Positions 32,170 through 42,735 of a stretch of DNA of 64,000 nt are shown in pieces (the stretch's first letter is position 1; the number at the start of each line of letters is the position of its first letter). The position numbers and the translations under genes were made by a program. Under the pieces are notes generated by a model that searched no databases, was not told where the DNA came from, and was given only the letters and a program-made list of their open reading frames with translations. This DNA comes from Lucinisca nassula (Eukaryota; Mollusca; Bivalvia; Lucinida; Lucinidae), in contig OY757012.1 of NCBI GenBank assembly GCA_963580285.1, forward strand, positions 168,256,652-168,320,651, written 5' to 3'.

Positions 32170-32545
32170 TGAGTTAGGAGGCCTTCATGCGGACTGAACA
32201 AATTATTTGTCTAAATCGCGACAGAAGTAAGGGCGAGGATTGTGGCCACGTAAAATCGATTTAAGCCCCCCAGTGGAGATCTTCCACTGACCGTTCCAAG
32301 GCGGCTCTTCTGTGGCGATTTATTTATGTTGTTGTTTGTTGCTTACTGTGTGTATCACTTGTCTTTTAATTTTGGATGGCCATATGGCCATTTTGTGGGA
32401 AAGTAACTGTCCTTATGGCCTTCCTTTGTTTAGGTTTCCATTATGGTCTGGTCACTTAATGTTTGTATTTCTTTCCCTTTGGTGTCTTTTATGGGTGGAG
32501 TAAGTTAATTGTATCAATTCCTGATCTTTGTTTTACTTCTACTTA
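32170..32545 (+). mobile_element. 3' tail of the second plus copy
   Basis: Same boxes as 31190-31560 (TGCGGACTGAACAAATTATT, GTTCCAAGGCGGCTCTTC). The ORF at 32312-32503 is a shadow. Confidence 0.55.
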
Positions 32546-33959
32546 ACAAAAGTTTTGCTTGATCGAATGTTACCTGCAAAAGTTAGCCACAAACAAAATA
32601 TATACAGGAATTTTCAAAGGGGCATAACTCGATTAATTTATGGTGGACCGTGACCTCACAACAATAAGCATAATGGTATAACTGTATATGAAGTTTCAGC
32701 TTCATCAGGTATTAATTGTAGGAGAAGTTAGCGAAAAATAAAATACTTACAGAAATCTGCAAAGGGGTATAACTTTATTTATATCTGGTAAGCCATAACC
32801 TCGAAACAATATGCGCTGCTCCACATTGTGGTCAAACTATATATCAGTTTCCAGCTTGATTAAATGTTTACTGTAGGAAGAGTTAGCAATAACCAAAATG
32901 TTCATATGAATTTTCAAAGGGGCATAACGCTATTAATATTTGGTGGACTGTAACCTTGAAATAAAATGCGCTGCTCCACATCTTAGTCTAACTAAATATC
33001 TAGTTTCAGCTTGGTCGGTTCTAAATTGTTGGCAAAATTGCTTACAGAAACATTGTTTTTATTTGTTGGACCATAACCTCAAAGCCAGATCACTGACTAC
33101 GCCAGAAAGGGCCCCACATAGAGCTTTCAAATAGGTGTGGTAGATGTTTTATTTTTTTTTTCTTCTTTTTTTTCAGAATGATAGTCTTGTGATGGCAAGT
33201 ATCTGTGTAAATTTTCATGAGAGAAAGGCAGATACTTTTGAAGTTATGGCCAAGGTTAAGTTTTTTGGTTAAGATAACCCAACACCAGGACATTAGCAAT
33301 ATAGGTATGGTCCTTTATCATATTATAGGTCTTGTGATGGTGAGTATGTGTGTGAAGATTCATGAGAGTAGAGCAAATCGATTTGCAGTTATGACCGACG
33401 TTATGTTTTTTGGTTAAGGCGTTACAAACACAGGGCAACAGCAATATAGTTGTAGCCAGTGTGAGGCCCTAACAATATGCACTGCTTCACATCATGGTCT
33501 AACTATATATCAAGTTTCATCTTGATCGAATGTTATTTGTAGGAGGAGTTATCTGGAAACGAAATAGTGTCAGAAATACTCAAAGGGGCATAACTCTGTA
33601 AAAATTTGTTGGACTAAAACCTCGAAAGAATATGCGCTACATCAGGTCATGGTCTTACTACCTACTAGGTTTCAGCTTGACCAGATGAAAACTGTAGGAG
33701 GATTTATCCGGAATCGATAAAGTTTACAAAAAAAATCAAAGGGGCATAACTCTGTGAATATTTGGTGGACGGTAACCTCGAAATGATATGCACTAGGTCA
33801 TGGTCTTACTATCTACTAAGTTCCAGCTTGATCGGATGAAAACTGTTGGTGAAGTTATCCGGAAACAGAAGTTTACAAAAATGTTCAAAATGGCACAACT
33901 CAGTAAATATTTGGTGGACCGTAACCTAGAAACAATATGTGCTACATGAGGTCATGGTC

Positions 33960-34440
33960 GGATGCCTGATGCTCTGTCTCTTGTCGGGCCCATCAGAGTC
34001 TAACTATTGGTTTTATTTTGCTCCAGCATTTCAGTGGTTTCTTTCTTACTGTTGAGTCTTCATCGTTGTTTCATCTCTGTGGTTGTTTGATTATTTGTGT
34101 TCACGGAGATGTTGCACTGACGAGTAAGGAGGCCTTCATGCGGACTGAACAAATTATTTGTCTAAATCGCGACGGAAGTAAGGGCGAAGATTGTGGCCAC
34201 GTAAAATCGATTTAAGCAGAATTCGTTTCCGCTGTCCGTTCCAAGGCAGTTCTTCTGTCGCAGTTTATTTTTGTTATGGTTTGTCTTTTGGTGTTTGTGT
34301 TGCTTATATTATTTTATTTTGGGTAGCCTATTGGCCATTTTGTGGGAAAGTAACTGTCTTTTGGGCTTTCCGCTACTAATGTTTCCATTGGGGTCTGTTG
34401 TTTCATGTTTGTGTTTATTTCCCTCTGGTGGAATCCGGGT
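33960..34440 (+). mobile_element. 3' tail relic, third plus copy
   Basis: GATGCTCTGTCTCTTGTCGG, TCAGAGTCTAACTATTGG and TGCGGACTGAACAAATTATT, without the coding part. Confidence 0.5.
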
Positions 34441-34684
34441 CGTTTCGCCCGGGTAGTAGGAGCTCCTCTAGCGGCATCTTGAATATTCATGAGACCCGCC
34501 GTATCTGTTTCGGAAATGTTCGGGAAAAACAAGTAACGGGAGCACTTTTAGAGGTAGAAGAGCACCGGTAAGGATATATACAGCTATTGGAGTATAGCTA
34601 CTTTGTACTGCAGTGGAGCTCTTCAACTCCTATCAGTGCTCATGTTCGTATAGAAGAGATCCACTACAGTACTACCACATACAA

Positions 34685-34744
34685 CATGACCTGATATTAT
34701 CGGGGAGATCATTAATGAAAACCAAGAAAAGGACCGGTCAAAGG
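34685..34744 (-). pseudogene. LINE copy 3, segment 1
   Basis: ACCTGATATTATCGGGGAG and AACCAAGAAAAGGACCGGTC match 14550-14605 of the main LINE (RT region around LFLIFINDLPDN). It ends at the insertion of element D. Confidence 0.8.
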
Positions 34745-36450
34745 GTCCCTGGACAATTCGGCCCATAACAAAATCGGCCCATGACAAAATCGGCCCATAG
34801 CAAAATCGGCCCATACAAAATCGGCCCATAGAAATTTCGATCCAAAATTTTAATGATGGTATAATTACTTTGTTTGCATATAATTGGTTTGCTTGCAGGG
34901 CCAAATCAGTAGCATGTAAGTCGAACAATGGGATAAAGTGAAAAATATGTTCAGTTTGAGAAAAAAAATCACATCATGATAACAAGTCCAAGAAAATAAT
35001 ACCGCTCTAAACTCCACTTTATAAGCCTTTTGGGAAATTTGTAGTATAAAGTGGAGTATGTTATTATGCTTATTTCTGATTCTAGATGTAGGTTATGGGT
35101 CCTCGTTAGACGCGTTCTATAGAGCAAAGACAACGTACGCTCGGAGTATAAATAAGACAAATTTATAACACATTTTTTGGTCGGAAAAGTAGTCATTTTC
35201 GAGAAAATGAAAGAGTGCACTATGTTACGGGTGTTTTATCATAATGGATATAAAGAAAGAATTTTGAAAATGCTTAAGGGTTTATGATATTTGATTGTTT
35301 TCCTTGCAGGCAATGGTTAGTAAACTGACATCAAGCGCTATTCACATTCACATTGGGCTTATGAGATTGTAAAGGGTTTCGTTGTGTACATTGTTTTTCT
35401 TATTTCCATTTAAGAAATGGAATACCTTATGAGTAAGAGGCGCATTGATTAGTTTTCAGTAGAAAATCTTCCATTTTATTACATGAATCACCCACAGGTT
35501 TTCGTGCATTAACATTTGCCAGTTGATTGAAACACAAAGTAAATAAGTAAGCAAGGGCCCAGCAATTTCTACAATTCGCCCAGCATACACAGATGAGCTT
35601 GCTCAGCCGCACAGTATGATGATAATCGTTTGGAGGAGGAAGCTTTGGCTACTTCACGAGCCCAGCATACACAGCTCGTCTTGCTCAGCCGCACAGTATG
35701 GTCATAATCGCTGAAGGCATGAGGAAGCTTTGGCTACTTTATGATTCATAGTTACACACAAATCAGACTGCGCGGATGCACAGACTAATGTGAGTCTTCG
35801 CAAATAGGGCCCCGGCGCTATGCCCCAAAAATAGCTGTAGATGTGCCCCTGCCCAATAACATTCATAAAACGAAACCGAAAGCAAGAAACAAAGAAAGTA
35901 TTAAAGACCCGCATTACAGACATAAACTAATGGATGATTGGCACGTGCCCCAATAATGACGGAAGTTTGAGTAATATGATAATCGTTCTGTTTGTCACTT
36001 TAAGGCACGTGTCGATAAAGGTAACAATGTAAAGTGATTATTGAACATCTTGCATACCGACATGTGCCAACAATATAAACAAATAAACAATGACCCCAGA
36101 ACTACAATTTCCAAGTTCATAAATATACATTTTTTTTTTTCAAATTTATATTATTTTTATTTCATATCTATTCCATTACAAAGTTTGCATTGCGAGGAGA
36201 CTCACATCTGAGTGAGGTAATTATTGAAAATAATGATACAAATACCAAGCGGGGAAAAGGGGTAAAAATAAATTGTATATATGTATTTTATCATAAACTA
36301 ACTATATATTTCATTGTTCTATATTTTGGCTGAAAATTGGCCCCTATAACAGCATTGAAGTCATTTATGGGCCGAAATTGCTATGGGCCGATTTTGTCAT
36401 GGGCCGATTTTGACATGGGCCGATTTTGTTATGGGCCGAAATGACCCGGA
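34745..36450. mobile_element. TIR element D with ATCGGCCCAT terminal array
   Basis: Interrupts LINE copy 3 and is flanked by ACCGGTCAAAGG (34733-34744 and 36451-36462). The true duplication may be the inner 8 bp GTCAAAGG. Left end: five repeats of about 16 bp built on AAAATCGGCCCATNAC. Right end: the same words inverted (GGGCCGATTTTGTCAT and relatives). The interior includes a decayed M hairpin (about 35063-35155) and the duplicated region 35560-36060. No transposase seen. Confidence 0.8.
35560..36060 (-). repeat. Inverted copy of the region at 20820-21720
   Basis: It shares CGTGTCGATAAAGGTAAC, AAACGAAACCGAAAGCAAG and AGCATACACAG words in complement. It lacks the SINE P found at 20956-21259 and so represents the empty site. 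Confidence 0.65.
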
Positions 36451-36632
36451 ACCGGTCAAAGGACTGAACCTTGGGGGACTCCAGATAAAACAGGGACTGA
36501 ATCAGACACTTGGGCATCAAGTACAACTTGTTGTGAGCGCCCAGAGAGCCATGAGCTAATCTACCTATGTGTTGATCCTCTTATCCCATAGTACTCCAGT
36601 TTATGTAATAGCCTTCTGTGAGGTAGTCCTAA
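36451..36632 (-). pseudogene. LINE copy 3, segment 2
   Basis: GGACTGAACCTTGGGGGAC through GCCTTCTGTGAGGTAG matches 14608-14765 of the main LINE (region of SGVPQGSVLGP and the upstream palm). Frameshifted and diverged. Confidence 0.8.
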
Positions 36633-36689
36633 GAAGAAAAAATGAAGGCAGGTAAGTATTTGTTACAGGATACTTTGTTTGTCGCAATA

Positions 36690-36770
36690 AAAGCTCTACA
36701 GAGCTTATGCTATTTGTTTCGGATAAGCGACGTTAAATAAAGCTTCTTTATCTTTATCTGTTTTTTAGAT
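36690..36770 (+). mobile_element. SINE 3' end fragment
   Basis: GCGACGTTAAATAAAGC followed by TTCTTTATCTTTATC resembles the 3' end shared by SINE P and the fourth SINE family (GACGTTAAA). Confidence 0.35.
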
Positions 36771-36822
36771 AGACAAAGTTTCGGCTTGATCGGATGAAAA
36801 CTATATGAGGAGTTATCCAGAA

Positions 36823-36824
<2 letters not shown>

Positions 36825-36892
<68 letters not shown>
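36825..36892. repeat. TATC microsatellite (LINE tail)
   Basis: About 17 tetranucleotide repeats, forming the 3' tail of LINE copy 4. Confidence 0.95.
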
Positions 36893-36895
<3 letters not shown>

Positions 36896-37360
36896 CTTAT
36901 ACTGAGTCGGTCATATCTGGCCATTACCTCAGTTGATTGGGTGGCTAAATTTAGAATTTAGCTGAAAAAAAAAAGAGAGGCACTGGATGCGTCCTTAAAA
37001 CTATTTACAATCTGCATAACAGAGGTATCCTAAAACGCATACCTCTGAGACCCAATCTTACACTGTGCGGGCTTTGAACTCTTCTGCGGACTTGGCATTC
37101 ACCGCAGAGGAGGGAAGACTATTCCATTGGGGAATAGTTCTAGGAAAAAAACGAGTTCTTCAGGGCATCACTATAGGACTGGTATCTACGATATTGTGAG
37201 TCGTTTACTTTTGATGCCCTTGTTTGGGTCGACAGTGTTACAGGGGTCAAGTACCTATCTTTATCAATAGACACTGAATCAGAGTGTATCTTGTAGAAGA
37301 AGGTTAAAGAGGACTGCTCACGACGGGCCTCCAGGGACGGCCACTCTAGCTCATTAAGCT
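36825..37360 (-). mobile_element. LINE copy 4, 5'-truncated, with TATC tail
   Basis: Flanked by the 6-bp duplication AGAAAT (36819-36824 and 37361-37366). The 3' tail is a TATC repeat of about 68 bp (GATA on the element strand). It covers the 3' UTR and the last roughly 100 codons, with frameshifts. It is inserted into a unit of the family f array, whose sequence continues on both sides. Confidence 0.85.
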
Positions 37361-37490
37361 AGAAATGAAAAGTTTACGGATGGACCGACAGCCAGACAGA
37401 AGGACGGACGGACGGACGGACGGACGGACGGACACCGACCCCATACAATAATACGACCGTTTTTATAAAACGGGTGTATAAAAAAAGCAT
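37361..37490 (+). mobile_element. 3' end of tandem-core element f
   Basis: The interrupted unit continues, followed by (GACG)n at 37404-37430 and a stem-loop ending AAAACGGGTGTATAA. This is the same 3' design as families b, c and h. Confidence 0.55.
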
Positions 37491-37499
37491 TAGTTAAAC

Positions 37500-37812
37500 C
37501 ACGATGGGCCCAGCGACAGACATAGCATCAGGCCTCCGTACCCCGGCTTCCGGCCGTTACTCCCGGCTTTTATACTTTCCCCATCTTGGAGAAGAAACGT
37601 CATGCTGCGGCGTGCAATATAGACGTTCAAACAAATGTCCCATTTGCTTTACGAAAAGTAGAAATGTCATTGAGCTCGTCTCTAAGATATGCAAGTGAAT
37701 CGCCTACAACTTTTTGTCGAATATTGTCTGTATTCCGACAGAGAAAGGTATCCTCACCATTTTTTTTCATTGTCATTAGTTTTATTCATTGTCATTAGTT
37801 TTCGTGATGTTT
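37500..37812. other. No recognised feature
   Basis: Three overlapping plus-strand ORFs of 64-70 codons (37504-37889) have no recognisable motif. The last one runs into SINE P. Not enough to call a gene. Confidence 0.3.
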
Positions 37813-37827
37813 ACAGCTTGGCATTGC

Positions 37828-37975
37828 GCCCCCTCCCGACGGGGCTTGAAGAAATAGATGGGCTGCATGATGCTTCCATGCAGAGCTGAAACCGTTCGCA
37901 CACTAGTACTGGTAAACTGCTTATAGGATCTAAGCCTGTCCAATGAACCGCGGTGTGAATCTGACCGTCCGATTG
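37828..37975 (+). mobile_element. SINE P split copy, part 1
   Basis: Preceded by the 15-bp duplication ACAGCTTGGCATTGC (37813-37827). Contains CGGGGCTTGAAGAAATAGAT through TCTGACCGTCC, the 5' half of P. It stops at element A. Confidence 0.9.
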
Positions 37976-38086
37976 CGGTACGTTTACTGACCGGAATGGA
38001 CCCAATAACCGGAACGGACCTGGAATAACCGGAACGGACCTTTAAAATCATTATTTTGCCCAATTATCTCATGAATATACTGATAC

Positions 38087-39588
38087 TAGGGCTGACTATC
38101 GATGCCAATTTTGACTATCGTGATAGTATTGCTATCGTGGAAACTACTATCACGATACTATCACTATTGCAGCATACTATCACGATACTATCGTGATACT
38201 ATCGGGTACTGTTATAAATGATTCATAGATGTTAATATCACTCACATAAAAATGGCTAAAAGTGACAGAACGAGTTAGGATAATTGCAATGGCCTAAAAC
38301 TGTATGTTTATTGTCTGTTTCAATATCAGCATTCATTCACTCGGGGCTATTCCAAAAAAAAAAACATCCTGGGGAGACGGCTCTTTATATATCCCCACCA
38401 CCTACAGAAGGGCCCACCGCCTAAAAACTTGCTTGTTGCTTCCAGTATATATGCCTGTCAGTGATGGTTATCATAGCTTTAATACCTAAACACATACACC
38501 TTTGCAGTGTTTGAGATTTTCTGCTTGTGGAAACTGACATGCTGATCGAGTGATCGTTCTTCAATTGTTTGATGTTTGCCGCCTGTACTAAATCAATCTG
38601 TGGATTCAGTTAATTAGGTAACAGATTACTCATTGCATAGTATTACGTAATCACAGCAAGACATTTTCGCACCTCTTTAAGGGCGACATGAATCTAACAA
38701 ACTGCATTAAAACTTGAATTAACATATTTTTTTTATTTGAAGTAAGCATCAAAAGCTAGACTATAAAAATAGAAGTAGTCAGTGTTTTCATTTAGCAATA
38801 TGCAGTGTTTTTGTTACCTGCGAGTCCTGCTTCAGATACTCATAATACTCATTAGCTATTGTGTTTGTCGGACGCAAAAAGAGTCACATATACAACAAGT
38901 TTAACTGCATTGTACCGCCGTTTATTATGCATTTACCTATGTGAATGAGTCAGCACACAGCAAAAACAAACATTTCTTCATACAAAAGATCAGCTTGTGC
39001 ATCTTGCAAATGTCTTCAAAACTGAACAGGGAAACAACGTTTGCCCCAGAATCCATACTACGGAAGGCTAATACAAACAGCAAACATTTATATATGACTG
39101 CACAGGCTGATATGAGCCTTCACACGTTTCATTGTCATGTTTTCAAAAAGTTGTATGCAACAGCCGTATGAGCAAATGATCATTGACGTTTCGTCATTGA
39201 AAAACGCGGGAAACTTTCTGACTGCCTCAACAGCACGTGCAAAAATGATGGCGGGAAATTCATCGCCGCGAGAAATTCACCACACAGCAAAAAATGATAC
39301 ACATGGGCGACCAGCGAAGACTCAGATCATCATGCACATATGCGAAGGTTTATCAGTCTGTCCTGATTACAGCTGCATGGAAATCCTAAGCAAAAATACT
39401 TGTGTCCTCACACAACAGTACAGGTATATTTTCAAAGTCTATCCAAGAAATAAAAACTATCGAAACTATCGATAGTTGAATAAACTATCGGCAATAGTTA
39501 TCGATAGTCCAAAGTACTATCGATGCATTGCTATCGAGGCAGTCCCTATCGCGATGCATCAAACTATCGATGCATCGTTACACCCCTA
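38087..39588. mobile_element. Non-autonomous hAT element H
   Basis: Flanked by the exact 8-bp duplication ACTGATAC (38079-38086 and 39589-39596). Ends TAGGGCTGAC and the complement of TAGGGGTGTAAC, a common animal hAT terminus. Subterminal regions are dense arrays of CTATCGATAG and CTATCACGATA words, likely transposase-binding clusters. The interior has three short ORFs (38304, 38941, 39137 plus) without recognisable domains. Confidence 0.8.
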
Positions 39589-39839
39589 ACTGATACACTA
39601 CAGTCGTCGAAATCTTACTATCGCTCACTTTCGTGCGCGAACGAGAAAAGGATTATGCTTCGCGCACAACCCTCGCAAAACCCACGCTATTTCCACGTTT
39701 GATCCACGCTTATTTCACGTTAGTTTTTCGCAACCATCGCGAGCCACGTGAAGCCTTCGCGCTACACGTTTAAATCCACGTTTGTCCTCGCTAGTCTCGC
39801 GTTTCAGTTTTCTCGCCATTAAATTAAATTAAATAATCT

Positions 39840-40440
39840 AGTTTTGTGGTTTTATTATGCCATCTAAAAACAACGCCTTGTGAACAGTAACGACACAAGT
39901 CGCACTGGGCCTGTGCAAATACACAGGCTTATCTGAGTCTTGAACATGCAGTGCACCACAAAATGACAGCTGAACAGTCTGATCACAGAACTCATTAGCT
40001 AGCATCGTGGGACGCAGAAAGGTGTATCTAGGAAATGCGGTCATATTATTCGCTATAGCCCAGAGGCCATAGAAGGCTCGTACAAATATCGGACTGACTG
40101 TGCAGACTGATCTGAGTCTTCACTTGTCACAGCCTAATATACAAGAAGTAAAACCTTATTCTACTGTCGTCCATGGACATGAGCCGGCGCAGACCAAAGA
40201 AAACATTGTTTACAGATATGAGCCGGCGCAGAGCAAAGAAAACTTTATCAGATCAGTCTGTGCATCTGACCGCTGTGGTTATATTCCTTGCCTGCTGCTC
40301 TTTGGATATTCCAGAGGTCATAGATGGCTCGTACAAACAGCGAATGCTATTATAAGTCAGCACAGGCTGATCAGAGTCTTCAACCGTCAAGGCCTCGTAT
40401 ACCCCTTTTTCACAAGCAAGAATCGCGCGTGCTCACTATG
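39840..40440. other. Interior of element C, no recognised gene
   Basis: Scattered halves of a CTGTGCAGACTGATCTGAG-type dispersed palindrome. A 113-codon plus ORF at 40100-40441 repeats GHEPAQTKEN and YEPAQSKEN because of a local duplication. No family recognised. Confidence 0.35.
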
Positions 40441-40611
40441 ATGACGTAAATTTGGTAAAAGGCGGGACAACTTCACAGAGTGCAACACTGCACGTGCTAA
40501 GCTGACGTACTGCGAGACGTCGCATGGGAAAAGGCTATGTCACATAAAAAAAGCTCACAAGAAGATCTGAAAAAGAAGAGAGGATAAGAAAAAGCATTAC
40601 GATAAGATCGT

Positions 40612-40816
40612 TTAACCCTTATCTTGCTGAATAATCATTTAAGCCACACCCATTTCTGTCTATCAACCATTCAAATTACTTGGTGTAATTTATTGCCACA
40701 AATTCATAAACTAAATGCCAAACAGTGAAGATCCTGATCAGAAGCCATCTTATCTGGATTTACACTGTTTGCAAAGATAGGGCCCGGGTTATTGTGAACA
40801 GCAAGATAAGGGTTAA
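40612..40816. mobile_element. Family N MITE with TTAA duplication
   Basis: TTAACCCTTATCTTGCTG at the left and its exact complement at the right end. Central decayed N palindrome at 40719-40773. Best-defined N element in the window. Confidence 0.75.
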
Positions 40817-40898
40817 TGAAAGCACCGATAGCACTTGCAGGTAGACTCTCTGAGTGCAGGCTGAGAAAATTGGCGAATTAGGGCTCGGGCTGTTTCGT

Positions 40899-41000
40899 TT
40901 AACCCTTAAATGCCAATAATTTAAGCAAACCGTGTAGACTCTGATCAGAGACCGCTCCCTGTGGCGTCTGACCTTGATCAACGTTGTTTTTAAAATCCAG
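40899..41000. repeat. Family N copy, partial
   Basis: TTAACCCTTAAATGCC is followed by AAGCAAACCGTGTAGACTC and a decayed complement. The right TTAA end is not found. Confidence 0.45.
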
Positions 41001-41149
41001 TCTAGATTGATTCTACAGGCAACCATCTACACACCAGTTTGGCCTCACATTGATAAGAATAGCGGGGCTATAATTAACTGTTTTCTAGATCTTGTAAGCC
41101 AGTGATATTTTCACTTGGGCATTAGCAAGGAAAGTGAATCAACCAAAAA

Positions 41150-41450
41150 TTATGTGGTGCTTTAATAATTCAATACCAGGGGCATAGCCTGAACCAAAAC
41201 ATTATTGTGCACAAGGAAACCCTATGTAAAAACTACTTTCTCCGGGCTTGGAGGCTACTCTTAAAAGAAAGAATTTGCTCCCGAAGAGAAGAGCAGCCCA
41301 TATATAATATGTAATGAAGAATACTATTATTTTGATGAAGTCTGTTTATTGCAAACTTTTTAAAATCATACGTGCGTAATGGGCGTTGCGTGTCTGAGTT
41401 ATACATTTCCATTAAAAAAAAAATATATATCGGAGTTATTGTACACCACA
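41150..41450. repeat. Segment duplicated at 45990-46560
   Basis: GGCTACTCTTAAAAGAAAG, AATTTGCTCCCG, CAGCCCATATATAATATG and CGTAATGGGCGTT recur in the same order at 46066-46139 and 46436-46560. The later copy has a SINE P inserted in it. Confidence 0.6.
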
Positions 41451-41587
41451 CCCCATTATGTCCATGGAGGGTTTCTATCGTTTGAGTGGATGATATTTAG
41501 CTCCTGTCATGTAGTGACAAGGTGAGCTTTTGTGAGTTCATCCTTCGGTAAACAATTTCTTCAAACAACATTTCCTCCTAAACCACT

Positions 41588-41622
41588 ATTGCCCACGCCC
41601 ATCGGGGCTTGAAGAAATAGAC
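41588..41622 (+). mobile_element. SINE P 5' fragment
   Basis: CGCCCATCGGGGCTTGAAGA then AATAGA, after which unrelated sequence leads into SINE family 2. Confidence 0.6.
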
Positions 41623-41639
41623 ACTAACCCCGCAACACC

Positions 41640-41850
41640 CCAGTGCCCGCAATCAGTACAGCGCACATTCTTTCGTCAGAAACTGACAAATGCCCTTCTT
41701 GAATCAGTGGAATGGAGACTGACACTAGAGAAGATTTCAGGATCAATATCCACGAAAGAATGTTGCCGACCCCGGCAGGTATCGATCCCGCGTCCTCCTG
41801 GTCACTAGTCAGACGCGCATCCGACTTAGCTACTGAGGGCGGTGCAGGAG
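41640..41850 (-). mobile_element. tRNA-derived SINE, family 2, second copy
   Basis: Minus-strand head TAGCTAAGTCGGATGCGCG and CGGGATCGATACCTGCCGG, with the same body as 7848-8035 (GAATGTGCGC at the far end). Confidence 0.6.
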
Positions 41851-41899
41851 ATATGGAATGGACAAGAAATTCAAGACACAAACTCGTGACCTTAGTTTC

Positions 41900-42735
41900 T
41901 TAACTTAGTATAGTATTGAGTTTTGCAAATCAGCTCACAAAGGCGAATATTTGACTGTTTTGTTGCTCTATGGGAATTACTTGCATCAACATTGATCCAG
42001 TATTGTGTCTGCTTTTGTTTTTGGGCACGGCTGGACCCCGCGGATGTCGGTCCGTGTCTATGCCTTTCCAGGTTATCTTAAGTCTTTTTTACGGCCCGCT
42101 TATAACTTGGTCAGCCTGCGCGTTGGTGCGGCCTGGTGATTTATCTTTTTTGCGGGCCCTTGTTATTGCCTCTAAAGGGTTTCAGTGCCTAGGCTGGTGA
42201 TAGTTTTCCGGGCTGCAGCGATTCGTTAGATTTACATGCGGGCCCGGCTATGACTCGGATTAGCCTGCACATTTGCGCAGTCTGATATGGGTCTTCATTG
42301 TGCGCGCTTTGGATGGCTTGGAACCTAGTTACTGTTTGTGCGGCCGATGGGGACTTTTACCAGACTGCGCGGATGCGCAGGCTGATCCGCCCGGCCTTGT
42401 CTCGGGATAATAGAACCTTTTTTCATTCTTGGGTCTTCATGGCATGAAATTTACGATGCTTATAAATATTGAGATACATATGAAATGAAAGAGGCGGTTT
42501 TCCTGCTCAGATCAGCAGGCTGTTATTTGTCCTGCTCATAAATTTTAAAATGCCAACAGTTATGAAGTTTATGAGCGGAACAAATTCGTGCTCGGATGAA
42601 ATGAGCATGTGTGTGTGCTGAGAAGAGGGGGGGGATCACCGCGGACCCTAATCTTGGTCTTCACATTTCGCATGTACATGCATGCGTGTTGTGTGAATCG
42701 CTGTGCTTCAGATTACGTATTGTACGTTGCAGTTA
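41900..42735. other. No gene; dispersed palindromic motifs
   Basis: Contains several halves of the AGACTGCGCGGATGCGCAGG motif (about 42255-42300 and 42360-42390) that also occur at 21380, 35765 and 39900. No reading frame with recognised content. Confidence 0.35.

Larger units (their letters stand above)
31565..33960 (+). repeat. Degenerate 140-bp tandem array (family f)
   Basis: Units contain CATGGTCTAACTATATATC, AAGTTTCAGCTTGATCGG and GGAGGAGTTATCCGGAAA, with AAAGGGGCATAACTC between. Roughly ten units, with a reverse-transcriptase copy inserted at 31776-32545. The array end reappears at 36770-36824 and 37361-37490. Confidence 0.65.

Noticed and set aside
34685..37360. LINE copies 3 and 4 as one rearranged insertion
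   Set aside because: In the minus orientation their order is not collinear with the main LINE, and copy 4 has its own AGAAAT duplication and tail.
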